This document shows, one piece after another, positions 8,128 to 10,453 of a stretch of DNA of 10,453 nucleotides (within the stretch, counting starts at the first letter, position 1; every line of letters begins with the position of its first letter). The notes beneath the pieces were generated by a model, which saw only the letters and a list, made by a program, of their open reading frames with translations, had not been told where the DNA came from and searched no databases. Source of the DNA: JBBCJT01 sp037190665 (GTDB taxonomy: Bacteria > Pseudomonadota > Alphaproteobacteria > Acetobacterales > Acetobacteraceae); NCBI GenBank assembly GCA_037190665.1, contig JBBCJT010000088.1:1-10453 (forward strand). Direction: 5' to 3'. Both the position numbers and the translations under genes were made by a program.

Positions 8128-9219
8128 ATGAGCGCGGAATTCTGGCAGGACGCGATGGAGGTGGCCAAGGCGCGGCTGCGGTCGGGGCGGCTGGACCGGC
8201 GCACGCTGCTTGCCGGCCTCACGGCCCTCCCGGGGCTCGCCGCCGCGCAGGGCAAGCCGCGGGAGCTGGTGCTCGCCAACTGGGGCGGCGACGCGGTGGG
8301 GGCGATGAACGAAGCCTTCGCCGTGCCGTTCGAGCGTGACCACGGCGTGAAGGTCGTGATCGATTCCGGCGGGCCGAGCCTCGCCAAGATCCGCGCCAGC
8401 GTGGAAGCCCGGCGCACGGTCTGGGACGTCTGCGACAGCGGCGCCGGCACGTCCTTCACACTCGGCCGGATGGGGCTTCTGGAGGAGATGGACTATTCCA
8501 TCATCCGCCGCGCCGACATTCCGGCGGCCTTCGCGATGCCGTGGTGCACCGGCACCTCCGCCTATTCCACGGTGCTGACCTGGGACAGCAGCAAGTTCGG
8601 CGGTACGGCCCCCGCATCCTGGGCGGATTTCTGGGACCTGCGCCGCTTCCCGGGCCGGCGGACGATGCGCAAGACCATGCACGCGGTGCTGGAGGCGGCG
8701 CTGATGGCGGACGGGGTGGCGCCCGACAAGCTGTATCCGCTGGATGTGGAGCGCGCCTTCCGCAAGGTGCGGGAGATCAAGGATTCCATCGTCTGGTGGA
8801 ATGCCGGCGCGGACAGCCAGGACCTGCTGCGCACCGGCGAGGTGACGATGGGCGCGATCTGGTCCACCCGCGCGCGGCTACTGGGCGAGGAGACGAAGGG
8901 CCGCATCGCCTATCGCTGGGACCAGGGCGTGGTGCATGCGGGCGTGTGGGTGGTGCCGAAGAACCCGCCCGGGGGGCGCGAATGGGCGATGCGGCTGGTG
9001 GACAGCACGATCGAGCCGGAGCGTCAGATCATCCTGTTGAAGGCGCTCGGTTCCGGCCCGGCCAACCCGAAGGCCGCGCCGCTGGTGCCGGCTGAACTGA
9101 AGCCGCACAACCCGACCGATCCGGAGAACCTCGCGAGGCAGGTCTTCGCGGACGAGCCGTGGTACGCGGACAACTACGTGGACGTGTTCGCCAAGTTCAC
9201 CGACCTGATCACGGGGTAG
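8128..9219 (+). CDS. ABC transporter periplasmic substrate-binding protein, PotD-like (family 1), Tat-type signal
   Basis: This 363-residue periplasmic solute-binding protein belongs to the extracellular solute-binding family that includes the spermidine/putrescine receptors. The N-terminus is long and charged (about 22 residues). It is followed by DRRTLLAGLTALPGLAAAQG (res 23-42), a twin-arginine motif at 24-25 with a modest hydrophobic core and a likely cleavage near AAA/QG. The mature part begins with ELVLANWGGD (46-55), the first strand typical of the family. It continues through WDVCDSG (99-105), ASWADFWDLRRFPG (163-176) and WWNAGADSQDLLRTGEVTMG (223-242), the last being a conserved ligand-side segment. 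GGAG at 8116-8119 lies 8 nt before the ATG. It sits 32 nt after the M24 gene and is probably in the same operon. No permease or ATPase for it is visible in the window; the next genes are convergent. The ligand is unknown and polyamine is only one possibility. Confidence 0.9.
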   Translation: MSAEFWQDAMEVAKARLRSGRLDRRTLLAGLTALPGLAAAQGKPRELVLANWGGDAVGAMNEAFAVPFERDHGVKVVIDSGGPSLAKIRASVEARRTVWDVCDSGAGTSFTLGRMGLLEEMDYSIIRRADIPAAFAMPWCTGTSAYSTVLTWDSSKFGGTAPASWADFWDLRRFPGRRTMRKTMHAVLEAALMADGVAPDKLYPLDVERAFRKVREIKDSIVWWNAGADSQDLLRTGEVTMGAIWSTRARLLGEETKGRIAYRWDQGVVHAGVWVVPKNPPGGREWAMRLVDSTIEPERQIILLKALGSGPANPKAAPLVPAELKPHNPTDPENLARQVFADEPWYADNYVDVFAKFTDLITG

Positions 9220-9235
9220 CCCGCTTCGGGAGCGA

Positions 9236-9262
9236 GGCGGCCTGCCTGTTGCGCAGGCCGCC
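9236..9262 (+). terminator. Hairpin after the binding-protein gene
   Basis: GGCGGCCTGC, a 7-nt loop CTGTTGC and GCAGGCCGCC make a perfect 10-bp stem that starts 17 nt after the stop codon. It is followed by GCGAGAATTATCT rather than a clean T run. It is the natural candidate for ending the M24/binding-protein transcript. Confidence 0.65.
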
Positions 9263-9346
9263 GCGAGAATTATCTCGTGCGATGAATAGAAGCTGCATCT
9301 AAATCCGAGTGCTTTTCATTGGCGGATCTACAGCACCGCCGAAACA

Positions 9347-9379
9347 GCGGCTCCCGCTCCCTGGGAGCCGCCACTTTTT
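9347..9379 (+). terminator. Rho-independent terminator with T run
   Basis: GCGGCTCCC, loop GCTCCCT and GGGAGCCGC form a perfect 9-bp stem, followed by CA-C and then TTTTT (9375-9379). This is the only T-tailed stem-loop in the window. It lies 127 nt after the binding-protein stop and well beyond the first hairpin. It may be a second terminator, or it may end a short separate RNA. Confidence 0.75.
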
Positions 9380-9409
9380 CACGCAAGACGATCTGGAACA
9401 CCGGCTATT

Positions 9410-9697
9410 ATGAATGCCTCCAAGCTCAATCTCGAAATCCTGAGCGACCGGATGCGCGATCTGCCCTTGTGGCGCAGTGTGGGTGATGCAGCGCCCGAAT
9501 ATGTCGGCACCATCAATGCCGGCGCGCACTACGACCGCATGCGCTCCGATCCGGACCGTTTCGCCATGTTGGAACGCGATGGCGTGCGGTGTGCCCTGGA
9601 GAGGGACGGCGCCCCTGTCAGGCGTGCCCGCCTTCCAGATAAGCGGCGCGGATCTCCGGCCGGGCCAGCAACTCCCGTCCGGTGCCGGACATGGTGA
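9410..9697 (+). CDS. Hypothetical short ORF, possible gene remnant
   Basis: The ORF has 95 codons. I do not recognise the protein. The first 60 or so residues (MNASKLNLEILSDRMRDLPL..., with APEYVGTINAGAHYDRM in the middle) look like a real soluble protein, with about 74% G or C at third codon positions. After about nt 9590 the translation turns Arg/Pro/Gly-rich, and the last 80 nt overlap the 3' end of livF on the other strand. No convincing ribosome site precedes the ATG; the nearest is GGA about 12 nt upstream. A TATTAT sequence (9406-9411) overlaps the start. This may be the 5' end of a gene whose rest was lost, a small intact gene, or chance. No signal peptide or membrane segment is seen. 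Confidence 0.3.
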   Translation: MNASKLNLEILSDRMRDLPLWRSVGDAAPEYVGTINAGAHYDRMRSDPDRFAMLERDGVRCALERDGAPVRRARLPDKRRGSPAGPATPVRCRTW

Positions 9698-10343
9698 TCG
9701 TGCCCGTCACCAGCACATAGGCCCGATGCGCGAGCCGCAGTGCCTGGTTGGCGTTCTGCTCCACCAGCAGCACGGTCAGCCCGGTGCGCGCGTTCAGCTC
9801 GCGTATCGCGCCGAAGATCTGCCGCACCACCAGCGGCGCGAGGCCAAGCGAGGGTTCGTCCAGCAGCAGCAGCCGCGGCCGGCTCATCAGAGCGCGGCCA
9901 ATGGCGAGCATCTGCTGCTCGCCGCCCGACAGCGTGCCGCCGCGCTGGTCGAGCCGCTCCTTCAGGCGCGGGAACAGCGTGCAGACGATCTCCAGGTCTT
10001 CCGCGTAGTGCGCGCCGCCGATCGACTCGGCGCCCATCATCAGGTTCTCGCGCACGCTCATGCGCGGAAACACGCGGCGGCCTTCAGGGGACTGGGCGAT
10101 GGCGCGGCGCATGATCTGATGCGTCGGCCAGTTCGTGATGTCCGTGCCCTCGTGAACGATGCTGCCCGACCGCGCGCGGGGTTCGCCGCAGATCGTCATC
10201 ATCAGCGTGGACTTGCCCGCGCCGTTCGATCCGATCAGGGCGACGATCTCGCCGGCGTTCACGTCGAGGTTCACGCCCTTCAGCGCCTGGATCGCGCCGT
10301 AGAAAGCAGTCACCCCGCGGAGTGTCAGCAGGGGAGTGCTCAC
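9618..10343 (-). CDS. livF: High-affinity branched-chain amino acid ABC transporter ATP-binding protein LivF
   Basis: This 241-residue cytoplasmic ATPase is one of the two energising subunits of a HAAT-type importer (LivFGHM) for branched-chain amino acids, or in many alphaproteobacteria for amides, urea or aromatic compounds. Seen: Walker A GSNGAGKST (res 38-46); a Q-loop region AIAQSPEGRRVFPRMSVREN (81-100) typical of LivF; the ABC signature LSGGEQQ (138-144); Walker B LLLLDEPSLGLAP (158-170); and LVEQNANQAL (193-202) at the switch position, where LivF proteins carry Gln rather than His. It starts with GTG at 10343. That start overlaps the livG stop by 4 nt (GTGA), which indicates coupled translation. 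The protein ends with the usual YLEGGHA tail. The real substrate cannot be told from the ATPase, and the binding protein and permeases lie outside the window. Confidence 0.96.
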   Translation of the reverse strand: MSTPLLTLRGVTAFYGAIQALKGVNLDVNAGEIVALIGSNGAGKSTLMMTICGEPRARSGSIVHEGTDITNWPTHQIMRRAIAQSPEGRRVFPRMSVRENLMMGAESIGGAHYAEDLEIVCTLFPRLKERLDQRGGTLSGGEQQMLAIGRALMSRPRLLLLDEPSLGLAPLVVRQIFGAIRELNARTGLTVLLVEQNANQALRLAHRAYVLVTGTITMSGTGRELLARPEIRAAYLEGGHA

Positions 10344-10453
10344 AGGGCCGCCTGCTCCGCGGATTCCTCGTCCTCGTCGCCCTCGCCCAGATAGGCGGCG
10401 ATCACGCGCGGATCGGCGCGTATCTCGGCGGGCGTGCCGTCGGCGATCTTCTT
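10340..10453 (-). CDS. livG: ABC transporter ATP-binding protein LivG, C-terminal end (partial)
   Basis: Only the last 37 codons are in the window. They read KKIADGTPAEIRADPRV followed by IAAYLGEGDEDEESAEQAAL and a TGA. The IADGTP..EIR.DP.VIAAYLG pattern is the standard C-terminus of LivG-type ATPases. An acidic tail (GDEDEESAEQ) extends beyond the usual YLG end. The stop overlaps the livF GTG start by 4 nt, placing both in one operon read leftward. Confidence 0.92.
   Translation of the reverse strand, partial: KKIADGTPAEIRADPRVIAAYLGEGDEDEESAEQAAL

Larger units (their letters stand above)
9220..9617. other. 398-nt gap between convergent genes, partly AT-rich
   Basis: This stretch separates the binding-protein gene from livF, which runs toward it. 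About 9270-9330 is near 43% GC by count, against roughly 70% elsewhere. It contains two hairpins with terminator-like features (9236-9262 and 9347-9379), a small CGAGA/TCTCG inverted repeat with 4-nt loop (9264-9277), a GGCGG/CCGCC pair with 10-nt loop (9321-9340), and the start of a short ORF (9410). No recognised gene was found. Confidence 0.7.

Noticed and set aside
9299..9529. 76-codon minus-strand ORF in the gap
   Set aside because: It runs through the T-tailed terminator hairpin, has no ribosome site and has no recognisable sequence.

Overview
The window looks like a chromosomal segment of a high-GC (about 70% by eye) alphaproteobacterium. The best guess is Rhodospirillales/Acetobacteraceae (Roseomonas-like). 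This rests on overall protein character: an alphaproteobacterial-style ETF:ubiquinone oxidoreductase, a family-4-type uracil-DNA glycosylase with a WRP-type motif, and Liv and PotD-like ABC transport genes. It is inference, since no rRNA or other strong taxonomic marker is present. There is no transposase, CRISPR array, tRNA or phage gene.

Left part, mostly plus strand (1-1877). The 3' end of ilvC (branched-chain amino acid synthesis) ends in a strong GC hairpin. An isocitrate lyase/PEP mutase superfamily enzyme follows, then a small two-CBS-domain protein. A 9-bp hairpin separates these from the next block, which runs on the opposite strand.

Middle block, minus strand (1893-5178). Read in transcription order it holds a family-4 uracil-DNA glycosylase, a periplasmic soluble lytic transglycosylase, and a MoaB-type molybdenum cofactor protein. 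The transglycosylase and moaB are separated by only 2 nt. The glycosylase contains no cysteine at all, so it cannot carry the 4Fe-4S cluster typical of its family.

Right block, plus strand (5263-9219). ETF:ubiquinone oxidoreductase diverges from the glycosylase gene across 84 bp that contains a 12-bp perfect palindrome. A creatinase-like M24 hydrolase that appears to lack the metal ligands follows, then a Tat-type periplasmic solute-binding protein of the PotD class. The last two look like a small operon for capturing and hydrolysing a nitrogenous small molecule. The substrate is unknown and no permease genes are visible here.

A gap of about 400 bp (9220-9617) is partly AT-richer. It holds two hairpins, one of them a textbook T-tailed terminator, and a short ORF that may be a gene remnant. 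The window ends with livF and the tail of livG on the minus strand, overlapping by 4 nt, from a branched-chain amino acid (HAAT) ABC transporter operon.

Most genes are ordinary housekeeping genes. I found no clear new multi-gene system. The items most worth a second look are the cysteine-free glycosylase, the metal-ligand-poor M24 protein paired with a lone binding protein, and the structured gap at 9220-9617.
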